From Nitrospirae bacterium CG02_land_8_20_14_3_00_41_53 (GTDB lineage Bacteria > Nitrospirota > Thermodesulfovibrionia > Thermodesulfovibrionales > SM23-35), in contig PEUB01000092.1 in the NCBI GenBank assembly GCA_002780895.1, forward strand, positions 1-49,293: a stretch of 49,293 bases of DNA, written 5' to 3'. Shown here one piece after another: positions 1 through 9,101 of this stretch. The notes under the pieces are model-generated. The model did no database searches. It was not told the DNA's origin and saw nothing but the letters and a program-made list of their open reading frames with translations. Both the position numbers and the translations under genes were made by a program. How positions within the stretch are numbered: the first letter of the stretch is position 1; each line of letters opens with the position of its first letter.

Positions 1-2
1 GG

Positions 3-74
3 TTATTAAACGCAGAATTACGACTTGAAGGCTTATTGCTTGAGGCTGTTAAAGCTGCCGCCTTAGCGGCTTAG
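3..74 (+). CDS. C-terminal fragment of a CDS entering from the left edge (product unknown)
   Basis: Open frame from base 3 reads LLNAELRLEGLLLEAVKAAALAA then TAG at 72-74; convergent with the next gene. Too short to identify. Confidence 0.35.
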   Translation, partial: LLNAELRLEGLLLEAVKAAALAA

Positions 75-75
75 T

Positions 76-2805
76 TCAACAGATCATTATACTCTTCTTC
101 AGTTCTTTTAACCCCTTCACCCTCTCCCTTAACTCATTGACAAAGAACTGATAATCATCCATTCCCTCTGGTTTTCTGGAGATGTCTAAGTCATTTTTAT
201 AAAAAGGTCTTCCGAATATGACTTTCATCTCTGTAAATTTCGGCCATATTGCACCACGTGGCAAGGCATCAAATGAGCCTTTGATATAGGCCGGAACAAC
301 GGGCACATTAAGTTCCAGAGACAGTATGCCCACCCCCTTTTTGAATTCCATTATCTCACCATCATAAGACCTCCCCCCTTCAGGGAATATCAAAAGGGAT
401 TTCCCGTTTCTCAGGATATAAGATGACATCTGGAGTGCCTTGCTTAGATAGGTTTCAGGGTCTGCCGGAATAACATGGGCAAGCCTGGCAAATGACTCCT
501 TAAACGTACCTGTAAAGTATTTTTGAAAACCCAAGGGATATAAATCCCTGTATGATTTTGATGGAAGTGCAGCAACAACAGTAAATCCATCAAGATAGCT
601 CGTGTGATTGGGTGTGATGATATAAGGTCCTTTTTCAGGTATATTTTCAAGACCCGCGACTTTTAGTCTGAAAAATATTTCCATGATAATCTTTATCAGC
701 CTTAAACAAATAAGGATTATCAGCCAGTCTAAAAAACCGTGATGAAGTCCAACCTTTTTTCTGTCATCAAAATTAGGCTCTGCATTTAAGATGTCTTTCC
801 ACATTGGCATTTCTTCAATCCTACCAACACCACGTATTCCATATTCTTTTATCCTTGTAACAAGTTCCTCGACAGTCTGTACCTCAGATGCAAAGGTTTC
901 AGGAAGTTTCATTGAGAATGCCTTTTCGAGTGAAACAACAAGTTCTATTCTGGCCAATGAGTCAAACCCGAGGTCAAGCTCAAGATTGTCTGTTGATTGT
1001 ATTTGAATCTTCTCTTTCAGCAAAGATGTTATACATCTAACAACCCTCCTACCTATTTCATCTTCCACGAGTCTTCTGTCCTTACTCTTTGCTCTTCGCT
1101 CTTCGCTCTTTGCTTTTATGAGGTCTTTAATCATGAACCTTCTGAGTTTACCGAGAGGGGTTCTCGGCAAGGAATCAGGATAAATGGTGTATCCTTTTAC
1201 CCTCATATACTGCGGCATATGGAGTGAGATATTATTTACCTCCCATTTCAGGGTCTCATGTAGATTCCCGATCTGTGCCTTTTTTGCATACTCAAAGTCT
1301 GGCACTATTACTGCGTGAAGGGATTCAATAATATCTAATCCCCCCTTGCCCCCCTTTACTAAAGGGGGGGGTAAGGGGATTACACATATTTCCTTAATAA
1401 GAGGGATTTTCATATACTGTTTTTCAACATCCTCTGGATAAACATTTTTCCCTGAGCTTAGAACAATTACTTCTTTTAAGCGTCCTGTTATAAATAGATA
1501 ACCATCATTATCCATATATCCAATGTCTCCGCTAAAAAACCATCCCTCTTTTATTACCTGTTCTGTTGCCTGGGGATTTTTGTAATAGCCCTTCATAACC
1601 ATAGGCCCTTTTATTGTAATCTCACCCTCTTCCATTACACCCAACTCCTCATGACTTTCAGGATCTATTATCTTTATCTCTACAGATGGAAGGGGCCTGC
1701 CCGCAGAACCTGCCTTTCTCTTTGTAATCGGGTTAAATGTAACGACAGGCGAAGTTTCTGTCAGGCCGTAACCCTCAACAACTTTAAAACCAAATGCCTC
1801 AAGGTCTTTCATCACCTCAGGATCAAGTTTTGCACCTCCGCTTCCAAAGAACCTGAACCTTTTACCGAGTGCCCTGTGAATTGATTTGAAAATTAATCTC
1901 CCCATATTGATCCTTGAATTTTTTTTAAGATTCCCACAGAGCTTTAAAATGCCAATCATTATTTTTGGTAAAGGGCCGGGTAATTGCTTTATCCTATTCA
2001 GGATTCCATTTCTTATAAGTTCGAGAAGTTGTGGTACTCCAATAAGAATGGTTACTCCTTTATTCTTTATTGTTGACATGATTTCTGGGCCTTTCAGGCC
2101 TGGTGGGAATGTGATAGAAGCACCTAATAAAACCGGTACAAGGAATGTACACATAAATGGATAGGTGTGATGTAGCGGCAATATTGAAAGAACATTATCA
2201 TTATGTGTAACAATTTCAGCCTTTACAATAGCCTCTGCATCTGAACAGAAGTTTTTATGCGTAAGTTGTACTCCTTTTGGTATGCCTGTTGTGCCAGACG
2301 TGTATATAAGTGATGCAACATCTTCCCCAGAAACTTCCGGGTAATTATTAATTGCCGGGGTTTTGCATATATCCTTAAATTCGGGTGAATCGAAGTTTAT
2401 TAAAGTGAGAAGTGAGAAGTGAGAAGTGAGAAGATCTCTAACTGCTTTTCTTACATTTTCTTCAGTCTTTGAACTATGAAATACTAGTTTTGACCCAGAG
2501 TCAGCAAGAAGATTTTTTATATCATCAGATCCAAGCTGAGCATCTATTGGAACTGCAATCCCTCCTGACAAAGATATGGCAAGATATGAAGTGCACCATT
2601 CTGGCCTGTTCTCAGAAATAATTGCAATCCTGTCGCCCTTTTTTATTTTACTTTTTATAAGATAGGATGCGGTGCCTTTTGTGTTGCTTAAAAGCTCATT
2701 ATATGTGATTATCTTCCATGTCTGATCAAAGTAATTGAAGACGATATTGTCCTTGTATTTAATGGCTGAGTTTGAGAATTGCTTATAAATATTATATCCT
2801 GTCAT
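76..2805 (-). CDS. Long-chain acyl-CoA ligase / acyl carrier protein / 1-acyl-glycerol-3-phosphate acyltransferase (PlsC) fusion
   Basis: 909 aa; AMP-binding motif YTSGTTGIPKG, GYGLTETSP; ACP-like DLGFDSLARIEL; PlsC motifs NHTSYLDG and FPEGGRS. Confidence 0.93.
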   Translation of the reverse strand: MTGYNIYKQFSNSAIKYKDNIVFNYFDQTWKIITYNELLSNTKGTASYLIKSKIKKGDRIAIISENRPEWCTSYLAISLSGGIAVPIDAQLGSDDIKNLLADSGSKLVFHSSKTEENVRKAVRDLLTSHFSLLTLINFDSPEFKDICKTPAINNYPEVSGEDVASLIYTSGTTGIPKGVQLTHKNFCSDAEAIVKAEIVTHNDNVLSILPLHHTYPFMCTFLVPVLLGASITFPPGLKGPEIMSTIKNKGVTILIGVPQLLELIRNGILNRIKQLPGPLPKIMIGILKLCGNLKKNSRINMGRLIFKSIHRALGKRFRFFGSGGAKLDPEVMKDLEAFGFKVVEGYGLTETSPVVTFNPITKRKAGSAGRPLPSVEIKIIDPESHEELGVMEEGEITIKGPMVMKGYYKNPQATEQVIKEGWFFSGDIGYMDNDGYLFITGRLKEVIVLSSGKNVYPEDVEKQYMKIPLIKEICVIPLPPPLVKGGKGGLDIIESLHAVIVPDFEYAKKAQIGNLHETLKWEVNNISLHMPQYMRVKGYTIYPDSLPRTPLGKLRRFMIKDLIKAKSEERRAKSKDRRLVEDEIGRRVVRCITSLLKEKIQIQSTDNLELDLGFDSLARIELVVSLEKAFSMKLPETFASEVQTVEELVTRIKEYGIRGVGRIEEMPMWKDILNAEPNFDDRKKVGLHHGFLDWLIILICLRLIKIIMEIFFRLKVAGLENIPEKGPYIITPNHTSYLDGFTVVAALPSKSYRDLYPLGFQKYFTGTFKESFARLAHVIPADPETYLSKALQMSSYILRNGKSLLIFPEGGRSYDGEIMEFKKGVGILSLELNVPVVPAYIKGSFDALPRGAIWPKFTEMKVIFGRPFYKNDLDISRKPEGMDDYQFFVNELRERVKGLKELKKSIMIC
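1082..1114. repeat. Heptanucleotide tandem array (AGAGCGA/AGAGCAA on minus strand), intragenic
   Basis: ttactctttgctcttcgctcttcgctctttgct, period 7; encodes KAKSEERRAKSKDRR in the linker before the ACP domain. Confidence 0.8.
1337..1381. repeat. Intragenic GC-rich palindromic element, family A
   Basis: aatccccccttgcccccctttactaaaggggggggtaaggggatt; encodes PLPPPLVKGGKGGLD inside the acyl-CoA ligase. Confidence 0.85.
2404..2431. repeat. Heptanucleotide tandem array (AGTGAGA)x4, intragenic
   Basis: Four perfect copies; encodes LLTSHFSLLTL in the acyl-CoA ligase. Confidence 0.9.
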
Positions 2806-2911
2806 ATTCCTTTTAATTATTCATTATCTGAAAAGAGTTATGAAATAGCAATATGCTCAAATTATAAAACACCACAATATTGAACCATTAGAGACAAAAG
2901 GTTATAAAAGT

Positions 2912-2941
2912 TTGAGGAAAAAAATCCGAAATTGTTATAAT
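2912..2941 (+). promoter_or_regulatory. Putative sigma70 promoter for the activase gene
   Basis: TTGAGG (2912-2917), 18-nt spacer, TATAAT (2936-2941), upstream of ATG at 2962. Confidence 0.55.
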
Positions 2942-2961
2942 TTCAAAAAATTGGAGCAGGG

Positions 2962-5900
2962 ATGAGGTTCATCGGTCTTGATGCAGGCTCTGGTAGTGTG
3001 AAGCTTGTTATCCTTGATGAAAAAGGTAACAGGCTTTACAGTCATTACGAAAGGCACAAGGGGCTCCCGCTCAATGTTGCCCTCGAACTCCTTAAGACAG
3101 TAACGAGTAACAGGCCACTGGTCACTGGTCACTGGTCACTATCAATCACTGGCTCTGCCGGCAAGTTAATCGCTTCCATCCTTGGTATAGTATCTGTCAA
3201 CGAGATTGTCGCCCAGGCATATTCCACACACAAACTCTTTCCCTATATAAGGACGATAATCGAGATGGGAGGGGAGGATTCGAAACTTATACTCTTAGGT
3301 GAAAACGGCCGCTCTGTGAGAGACTTCTCCATGAATTCCGTCTGCGCCGCTGGCACAGGCTCCTTTCTCGACCAGCAGGCAGAAAGACTAAGGCTTACAA
3401 TAGAAGAATTCAGCGAGCTTGCGCTGAAATCAAAAAAGCCACCGAGGATTGCAGGAAGATGTAGTGTATTCGCAAAATCTGACATGATACACCTCCAGCA
3501 GATAGCAACACCCGTTGAAGATATTGTAGCCGGTCTCTGTTTTGCCCTTGCGAGGAACTTCAAAGGCTCTATATTAAAAGGCAGAAAGATGATACCTCCG
3601 GTATCTTTTCAGGGAGGAGTTGCAGCAAATAAAGGGATGGTCAGGGCCTTTAAGGAAATCTTCGAACTCGACGAGCTATTTATCCCTGAGGATTACGCAC
3701 TTACGGGAGCAATCGGCGCTGCTTTAAAGAACATGCATGAGGGCAGGATACAAAATTTTGACCTATCAAAGCTTGAGGAATTTCTAAAATTACCCAGGCC
3801 CATCGAGGCAGGGTACCCGCCCTTGATTGACTCTGATCAAGAATCAAGCATCACCCCCTCCCTCACCCTCCCCCCTCGAGGGGGAGGGCAGGGGTGGGGG
3901 GGCAGACCAAGCTCAGAACGAATTAAGGCATATCTCGGCATTGATATTGGTTCTATCAGCACTAATCTTGCTGTAATAGATGAGTATGGAAAACTCCTCT
4001 CAAAAAGATACCTTATGACAGCAGGCAGGCCTATAGAGGCAGTTAGACAGGGGCTTTCAGAGGTAGGTGAGGAGATTGGAGATAAGGTCCAGATAATGGG
4101 TGTTGGCACAACAGGCTCAGGTAGATACATGATTGCTGACTATGTTGGCGCTGATATGGTAAAGAATGAGATTACAGCCCATGCGGTAGCTGCGGTATTT
4201 ATTGATAAAACTATTGATACGGTCTTTGAGATTGGTGGACAGGACTCAAAATTCATATCACTTAAAGATGGCGTTGTCGTTGACTTCGAGATGAACAAGG
4301 CATGCGCAGCAGGAACAGGTTCTTTTCTCGAGGAACAGGCAGAAAAATTGAATATCTCGATTAAGGGAGAATTTGAAGAGTCTGCGCTTTCCTCTAAAAA
4401 TCCTTGCAGACTTGGCGAAAGGTGTACTGTATTTATGGGAAACTCCCTGTTGGCAAATCTCCAGAAAGGTGTTAACAGGAATGACCTTCTTGCAGGTCTC
4501 TCATATTCTATTGTCCAGAATTATATAAACAGGGTTGTTGCAGGAAAGGCGATAGGTGAAAATATAACTTTTTTAGGTGGTGTTGCCTTTAACAAAGCTG
4601 TTGTTGCTGCATTCGAGAATTACCTCGACAAAAAGATACCTGTTCCATCTCACCACGAGGTCGCTGGCGCAATAGGTATGGCATTAATTGCAATGAGAAA
4701 TGTAAAAGATAAGACTAAATTCAAGGGGTTTGAACTTTCAAAAAGGCCTTACGAGATATCATCATTTGAATGTAAAGGCTGCCCTAATATTTGTGAAATA
4801 AACAGGGTGAAGATTGCTGGCGAAACAGGCTTTCTCTTTTATGGAGGAAGATGCGAAAAATATGATATAAGAAAGAAAAAGACATCCAGCCTCCCCGACC
4901 TCTTTTCATTCAGAGATGAAATGCTGTGGAAAGAACATCTGCAAAGACACTCAATAGTCAATAGTCAACAGTCAGAAGTCAGCCCACCCACCCACCCCTC
5001 CCCCTCGAGGGGGGAGGGTAAGGGAGGGGGTGATAACTCCGAACTCAAAACTCAAAACTCAAAACCGAAGATCGGCATTCCCTATATCTTCTTCTTTCAT
5101 GATTATCTTCCTTTCTGGACAACACTTTTATGGGAGCTCGGATTTGATGTAGAGGTTTCTCCAAAGACGAATAGACAGATCATTAACCTCGGACTTGAAC
5201 GTCTTCTTTCAGAGGCGTGTTTCCCTGTGAAGGTTGCACATGGGCATATCAGCTATTTGCTTGATAAAAGTGTAGATACAATATTTTTACCGAGCTTTAT
5301 TAATCTCAACACACCAGAAGACCGCTTTGATAGGGGGTTTGCCTGCCCTCATATACAGACAATTCCTTACGTCTCAAAGGTTGCATTTGATGGAATAAAC
5401 ATAATTTCTCCGAAAATAAATTTAAGACTTGGCAAGAGATTTCTGTTAAACGAACTCAAGAATGCCTTTAAACCATTCGGCATAAGTAAATCTTCAATAT
5501 CTATAGCGATTGATAATGCACTTAAAGCGCAGGATGAGTTCAATAATGCTATAAAGGCAAAAGGTGATGAATTTTTATCATCAATTAAGGATATTACTAT
5601 CGCGATCATAGGAAGGTCGTATAATGCCCTTGACAATGGCGCAAATCTTGAAATACCTAAAAAACTTGCGGATCTCGGCATTTCTTCAATCCCCATGGAT
5701 TTCCTGCCACTCGAAAGATACACAATCGACAGTGAGTGGCCTAATATGTATTGGAGATCTGGTCAGATGATACTTAAGGCTGCAAGATTTATAAAAGATA
5801 CCCAAAATCTTTATGCTATTTATATAGGGAATTTTTTATGCGGACCTGACTCGTTTATTCTGAAATATTTCAAAAAGGAAATGGGCAGAAAACCCTTCCT

Positions 5901-7245
5901 GCATCTGGAGATTGATGAACACAGTGCAGATGCAGGCATAATAACAAGGTGTGAAGCATTCATTGACAGCATCCAGAACAAGGTTCAAGGTTCAAGGTTC
6001 AAGGTTCAAGGTAAAGATAAAAGTTTAAAGGATATCACATCTAACGCCTTACGTTTCACGTCTCACGTCTCACGTACCATTTACATACCCCGTATGTCAG
6101 ACCATGCATTTGCCCTTGCATCTGCATTTCAGCACTGTGGCATTAATGCCGAGGTTCTCCCTGAGTCTGATAAAGAGACCGCAGACATGGGAAGGAAATA
6201 TGTCTCGGACAAGGGATGTTATCCATGTACAGTCACCACAGGTGATATGATAAAAAAGGTCATGCAACCTGATTTTATCCCTGGGAAAAGTGCCTTTTTC
6301 ATGCCCTCTGGCACAGGCCCGTGTAGATTTGGTCAGTATAATGTATTCCACAGGATGGTTCTTGATAGCATTGGTTATGCGGATGTGCCTATATTTTCAC
6401 CAAACCAGGATACAACTTTTTACAGCGACCTTGGAATTGTTGGCAAGGATTTCACAATGCACGCATGGAGAGGTATTATTGCTTACGAACTTCTTAACAA
6501 ATGCCTCCATGAGGTTAGACCATACGAAAAAAATAAAGGGTTTGCAGATGAGCTATATAAAAATTATCTACAAAAGTTATACCTTTCTTTAAAAAGTAAT
6601 AATGGTAATTTAGAGGAAATCCTGAAGGATATAAGAGAAGACTTTGAGAACCTTCCCAAGCACAAAGACAGAAAACCTCTTATTGGAATAATTGGTGAGA
6701 TATTCGTTAGGTCCCATAAATTCTCTAACGAGAACCTTATAAGAAAGGTTGAGTCATTGGGTGGTGAGGTATGGCTAGCGCCAGTAGAGGAATGGATTTA
6801 CTATATAAACCTCATGGGCTTAAAGAAGGCATTGTTAAAAAAGGAATGGTCTGATATTATTAATTTCCTCTTGAAGAAATTCTTCCAGAAGAGGATAGAG
6901 CATAAACTTGCAAGACATTTTAACGGTTTTCTGAAAACATTGAAAGAGCCTGAAACGAAAGAGATACTTAATAAGGCATCACCTTATCTGCATAGCTCAT
7001 TTGAAGGTGAGGCTATTTTAAGTATCGGGAAATGTATTGATCTTTTAGAAAGAGGGGCCTCGGGCGTTATAAATGCTATGCCCTTTGGTTGCATGCCGGG
7101 TACTATTGTTACTGCAATCTTGAGAGGGGTGTACAGGGACTATGGCGTTCCATACATCAGTATACCTTATGATGGGACAGAGTCACCTTCAACAGACATA
7201 CAGATCGAGGCATTTATGGATCAGGCCAGAGAATATAGCAGATAG
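2962..7245 (+). CDS. 2-hydroxyacyl-CoA dehydratase activase-related protein (two BadF/BadG/BcrA/BcrD-type ASKHA domains plus C-terminal DUF2229/HgdB-like region)
   Basis: 1427 aa; GLDAGSGSVKLVILD and GIDIGSISTNLAVID nucleotide-binding motifs; MGGEDSK and IGGQDSK; CAAGTGSFL occurs twice. Confidence 0.93.
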   Translation: MRFIGLDAGSGSVKLVILDEKGNRLYSHYERHKGLPLNVALELLKTVTSNRPLVTGHWSLSITGSAGKLIASILGIVSVNEIVAQAYSTHKLFPYIRTIIEMGGEDSKLILLGENGRSVRDFSMNSVCAAGTGSFLDQQAERLRLTIEEFSELALKSKKPPRIAGRCSVFAKSDMIHLQQIATPVEDIVAGLCFALARNFKGSILKGRKMIPPVSFQGGVAANKGMVRAFKEIFELDELFIPEDYALTGAIGAALKNMHEGRIQNFDLSKLEEFLKLPRPIEAGYPPLIDSDQESSITPSLTLPPRGGGQGWGGRPSSERIKAYLGIDIGSISTNLAVIDEYGKLLSKRYLMTAGRPIEAVRQGLSEVGEEIGDKVQIMGVGTTGSGRYMIADYVGADMVKNEITAHAVAAVFIDKTIDTVFEIGGQDSKFISLKDGVVVDFEMNKACAAGTGSFLEEQAEKLNISIKGEFEESALSSKNPCRLGERCTVFMGNSLLANLQKGVNRNDLLAGLSYSIVQNYINRVVAGKAIGENITFLGGVAFNKAVVAAFENYLDKKIPVPSHHEVAGAIGMALIAMRNVKDKTKFKGFELSKRPYEISSFECKGCPNICEINRVKIAGETGFLFYGGRCEKYDIRKKKTSSLPDLFSFRDEMLWKEHLQRHSIVNSQQSEVSPPTHPSPSRGEGKGGGDNSELKTQNSKPKIGIPYIFFFHDYLPFWTTLLWELGFDVEVSPKTNRQIINLGLERLLSEACFPVKVAHGHISYLLDKSVDTIFLPSFINLNTPEDRFDRGFACPHIQTIPYVSKVAFDGINIISPKINLRLGKRFLLNELKNAFKPFGISKSSISIAIDNALKAQDEFNNAIKAKGDEFLSSIKDITIAIIGRSYNALDNGANLEIPKKLADLGISSIPMDFLPLERYTIDSEWPNMYWRSGQMILKAARFIKDTQNLYAIYIGNFLCGPDSFILKYFKKEMGRKPFLHLEIDEHSADAGIITRCEAFIDSIQNKVQGSRFKVQGKDKSLKDITSNALRFTSHVSRTIYIPRMSDHAFALASAFQHCGINAEVLPESDKETADMGRKYVSDKGCYPCTVTTGDMIKKVMQPDFIPGKSAFFMPSGTGPCRFGQYNVFHRMVLDSIGYADVPIFSPNQDTTFYSDLGIVGKDFTMHAWRGIIAYELLNKCLHEVRPYEKNKGFADELYKNYLQKLYLSLKSNNGNLEEILKDIREDFENLPKHKDRKPLIGIIGEIFVRSHKFSNENLIRKVESLGGEVWLAPVEEWIYYINLMGLKKALLKKEWSDIINFLLKKFFQKRIEHKLARHFNGFLKTLKEPETKEILNKASPYLHSSFEGEAILSIGKCIDLLERGASGVINAMPFGCMPGTIVTAILRGVYRDYGVPYISIPYDGTESPSTDIQIEAFMDQAREYSR
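3116..3140. repeat. Heptanucleotide tandem array (CACTGGT)x3.5, intragenic
   Basis: cactggtcactggtcactggtcact; encodes LVTGHWSL within the first ASKHA domain. Confidence 0.85.
3851..3902. repeat. Intragenic GC-rich palindromic element, family B (CTCGAG-centred)
   Basis: tcaccccctccctcaccctcccccctcgagggggagggcaggggtgggggg; encodes ITPSLTLPPRGGGQGWGG between the two ASKHA domains. Confidence 0.85.
4951..5063. repeat. Compound intragenic element: heptamer array (TCAAYAG)x3-4, family B palindrome, heptamer array (ACTCAAA)x3
   Basis: 4951-4978 tcaatagtcaatagtcaacagtcagaag; 4983-5032 CTCGAG-centred palindrome; 5043-5063 actcaaaactcaaaactcaaa. Encodes SIVNSQQSEVSPPTHPSPSRGEGKGGGDNSELKTQNSKPK. Confidence 0.88.
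5980..6076. repeat. Two heptanucleotide arrays, (AAGGTTC)x4 and (TCACGTC)x~4, intragenic
   Basis: 5980-6012 aaggttc repeated; 6049-6076 ttacgtttcacgtctcacgtctcacgta. Encodes NKVQGSRFKVQGKDK...ALRFTSHVSR in the activase. Confidence 0.88.
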
Positions 7246-7320
7246 AATATAGGAGACAGGAGAAAATTTACTTATGCTTTTACTGACTGCTAATTATTGT
7301 TTTTATAAGGAGGTAGATGT

Positions 7321-7419
7321 GTGGGAAACGTTGTAAAATGGCGTAAGAAGAAAATGAGTAAGCATAAACACGACAAACTGAGAAAGAAAACAAAATTCCA
7401 GCGGAGAAAGAGTAAATAA
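7321..7419 (+). CDS. AURKAIP1/COX24-domain small basic protein (bS22/mS38-like), 32 aa
   Basis: GTG start after strong SD (aaggaggt, about 7307-7314); translation MGNVVKWRKKKMSKHKHDKLRKKTKFQRRKSK matches the basic KKRRKKMSKHKHRKLLKKTRxQRRK pattern. Absent from the ORF track because it is below 60 aa. Confidence 0.82.
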   Translation: MGNVVKWRKKKMSKHKHDKLRKKTKFQRRKSK

Positions 7420-7434
7420 GGCACTGATTAAGAA

Positions 7435-8484
7435 ATGCTCTTAGAATCATACTTGTCCAAATATAAAATGTTTACGCCATTTATGACGACAGGTATTGGA
7501 AGTCTACCATATACGGAACCTGAAAAAGCATGCAAGCTCGTGCTTGATACATTTGACATACCCTTCTGGCCTCAGCTTCCTAAGTTATCATTTCGTGAAT
7601 CAATGATACCCCAGTTCTCTGAAGGTATGCCGTTTATAAAGATTGATGAGCGAAAAGAAACCATATGGATAGAAAGAAACAGAAGTGATGCCCTTACAAG
7701 GTTCTACGAAACCTATTCAGAAGACTGGAAGGTTGCTATTTCTGAAAGCTATGCAAAAGGGCTTTATACATTTATAGGACTGTTAAAGAATAAGAGGTTA
7801 AAAACCCTTAAAGGACAGATTACTGGTCCGCTGACATTTAGCCTCGGACTAAAAGATTCTGTGGGAAGACCAGTCTATTTTGACGAAGAGCTCCGGGAGA
7901 TTTCTCTTATGTTACTTAAGGCAAAGATTAGATGGCAGATAGAAATATTAAAGCCCTATGGTGAAGAAATAATTATATTTATAGATGAGCCTATTCTTTC
8001 TGCACTTGGAAGTACAAGTTATATTGGTGTAGACCCTGAAGAGACCCTGAGATTGTTAAGAGAAATAACAGATGCCATTAAGAATGCAGGGGGTATCCCC
8101 GGGATTCATTGCTGTGGTAAAGCTGACTGGCCATTGGTAATAAACAGTGATATCAGGATTATCAGTTTCGATGCATATGAGTATATTGAGACAATCTCGA
8201 TGTATCCAGCAGAATTCACAGAATTTTTTAAGGGTGGTGGATATCTTGCATGGGGAATCATACCGACAACTGATTCAATAAGAGAAGAAAGCCTTGACTC
8301 GATTAAGAGGCGTTTTGATAACAGCGTGGATAGATTATCGAAGTCAATACCAGCAACCTTGTTATTATCACAGATAATGCTGACACCCTCATGTGGCACA
8401 GGATCAAAGAGTATAGAAGAGACGTTGAAGGTTTTTAAGACTTTGGTTGAATTAAAGGGGTTAATAAAGGGTAGTTCACTATGA
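7435..8484 (+). CDS. UROD/MetE-like superfamily protein (cobalamin-independent methionine synthase C-terminal-like)
   Basis: 349 aa; TTGIGSLPYTEPEKAC start, GIHCCGKADW and TPSCGTGS metal-binding-like motifs, FIDEPILSALG. Confidence 0.75.
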   Translation: MLLESYLSKYKMFTPFMTTGIGSLPYTEPEKACKLVLDTFDIPFWPQLPKLSFRESMIPQFSEGMPFIKIDERKETIWIERNRSDALTRFYETYSEDWKVAISESYAKGLYTFIGLLKNKRLKTLKGQITGPLTFSLGLKDSVGRPVYFDEELREISLMLLKAKIRWQIEILKPYGEEIIIFIDEPILSALGSTSYIGVDPEETLRLLREITDAIKNAGGIPGIHCCGKADWPLVINSDIRIISFDAYEYIETISMYPAEFTEFFKGGGYLAWGIIPTTDSIREESLDSIKRRFDNSVDRLSKSIPATLLLSQIMLTPSCGTGSKSIEETLKVFKTLVELKGLIKGSSL

Positions 8485-9101
8485 AAGGAATATTTATTTC
8501 ATTTGAGGGAATTGAAGGTGCGGGTAAGACAATTCAGTCAAAACTCCTTTGTGAATATCTCCTAAAGAAAGGATATAAAGTTATACTTACAGAAGAACCT
8601 GGGGGCACTCGAATTGGGCTCAAGATTAGAGAGTTACTCCTTTCTGTAGAAAATAAGGGGATGACGCCTGTTACAGAATTGTTGCTCTATAATGCTTCGC
8701 GTGCACAACATATAAAGGAGGTTATTCTTCCTGCACTAAAAAGAGGTTTTGTTGTCATAACAGACAGGTTTGTTGATTCGACAGTAGCCTACCAGGGTTA
8801 TGGAAGGGGGATAGATTTAAGTCTCATATATTCTATCGAGAAAGTTGTAACCGGAGGTGTAAAACCTGATATTACAATACTCTTTGACATTGATGCAGAG
8901 ATTGGTTTAAAGAGAAATAGAGGTATTAAAAAGTCAGACAGGTTAGAACTCGAGGATGTAGGGTTTCATAAACGGGTAAGAAGTGGTTATCTCGAGATTG
9001 TATCAAAAGAACCTGAGAGAATAAAATTAATAGATGCCTCAGAGGGCATAGAGGAAATACATAGCAAAATAGTTAGCATAGTTATGGATTTTATTAACTA
9101 A
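8481..9101 (+). CDS. tmk: Thymidylate kinase
   Basis: FISFEGIEGAGKTIQSKLL P-loop, TEEPGGTRIG, DRFVDSTVAYQGYGRG. Confidence 0.96.
   Translation: MKGIFISFEGIEGAGKTIQSKLLCEYLLKKGYKVILTEEPGGTRIGLKIRELLLSVENKGMTPVTELLLYNASRAQHIKEVILPALKRGFVVITDRFVDSTVAYQGYGRGIDLSLIYSIEKVVTGGVKPDITILFDIDAEIGLKRNRGIKKSDRLELEDVGFHKRVRSGYLEIVSKEPERIKLIDASEGIEEIHSKIVSIVMDFIN

Noticed and set aside
4951-5063. Possible CRISPR or CRISPR-like array from the short regularly spaced repeats
   Set aside because: Units are contiguous 7-mers without spacers and lie within an ORF; no cas genes in the window.
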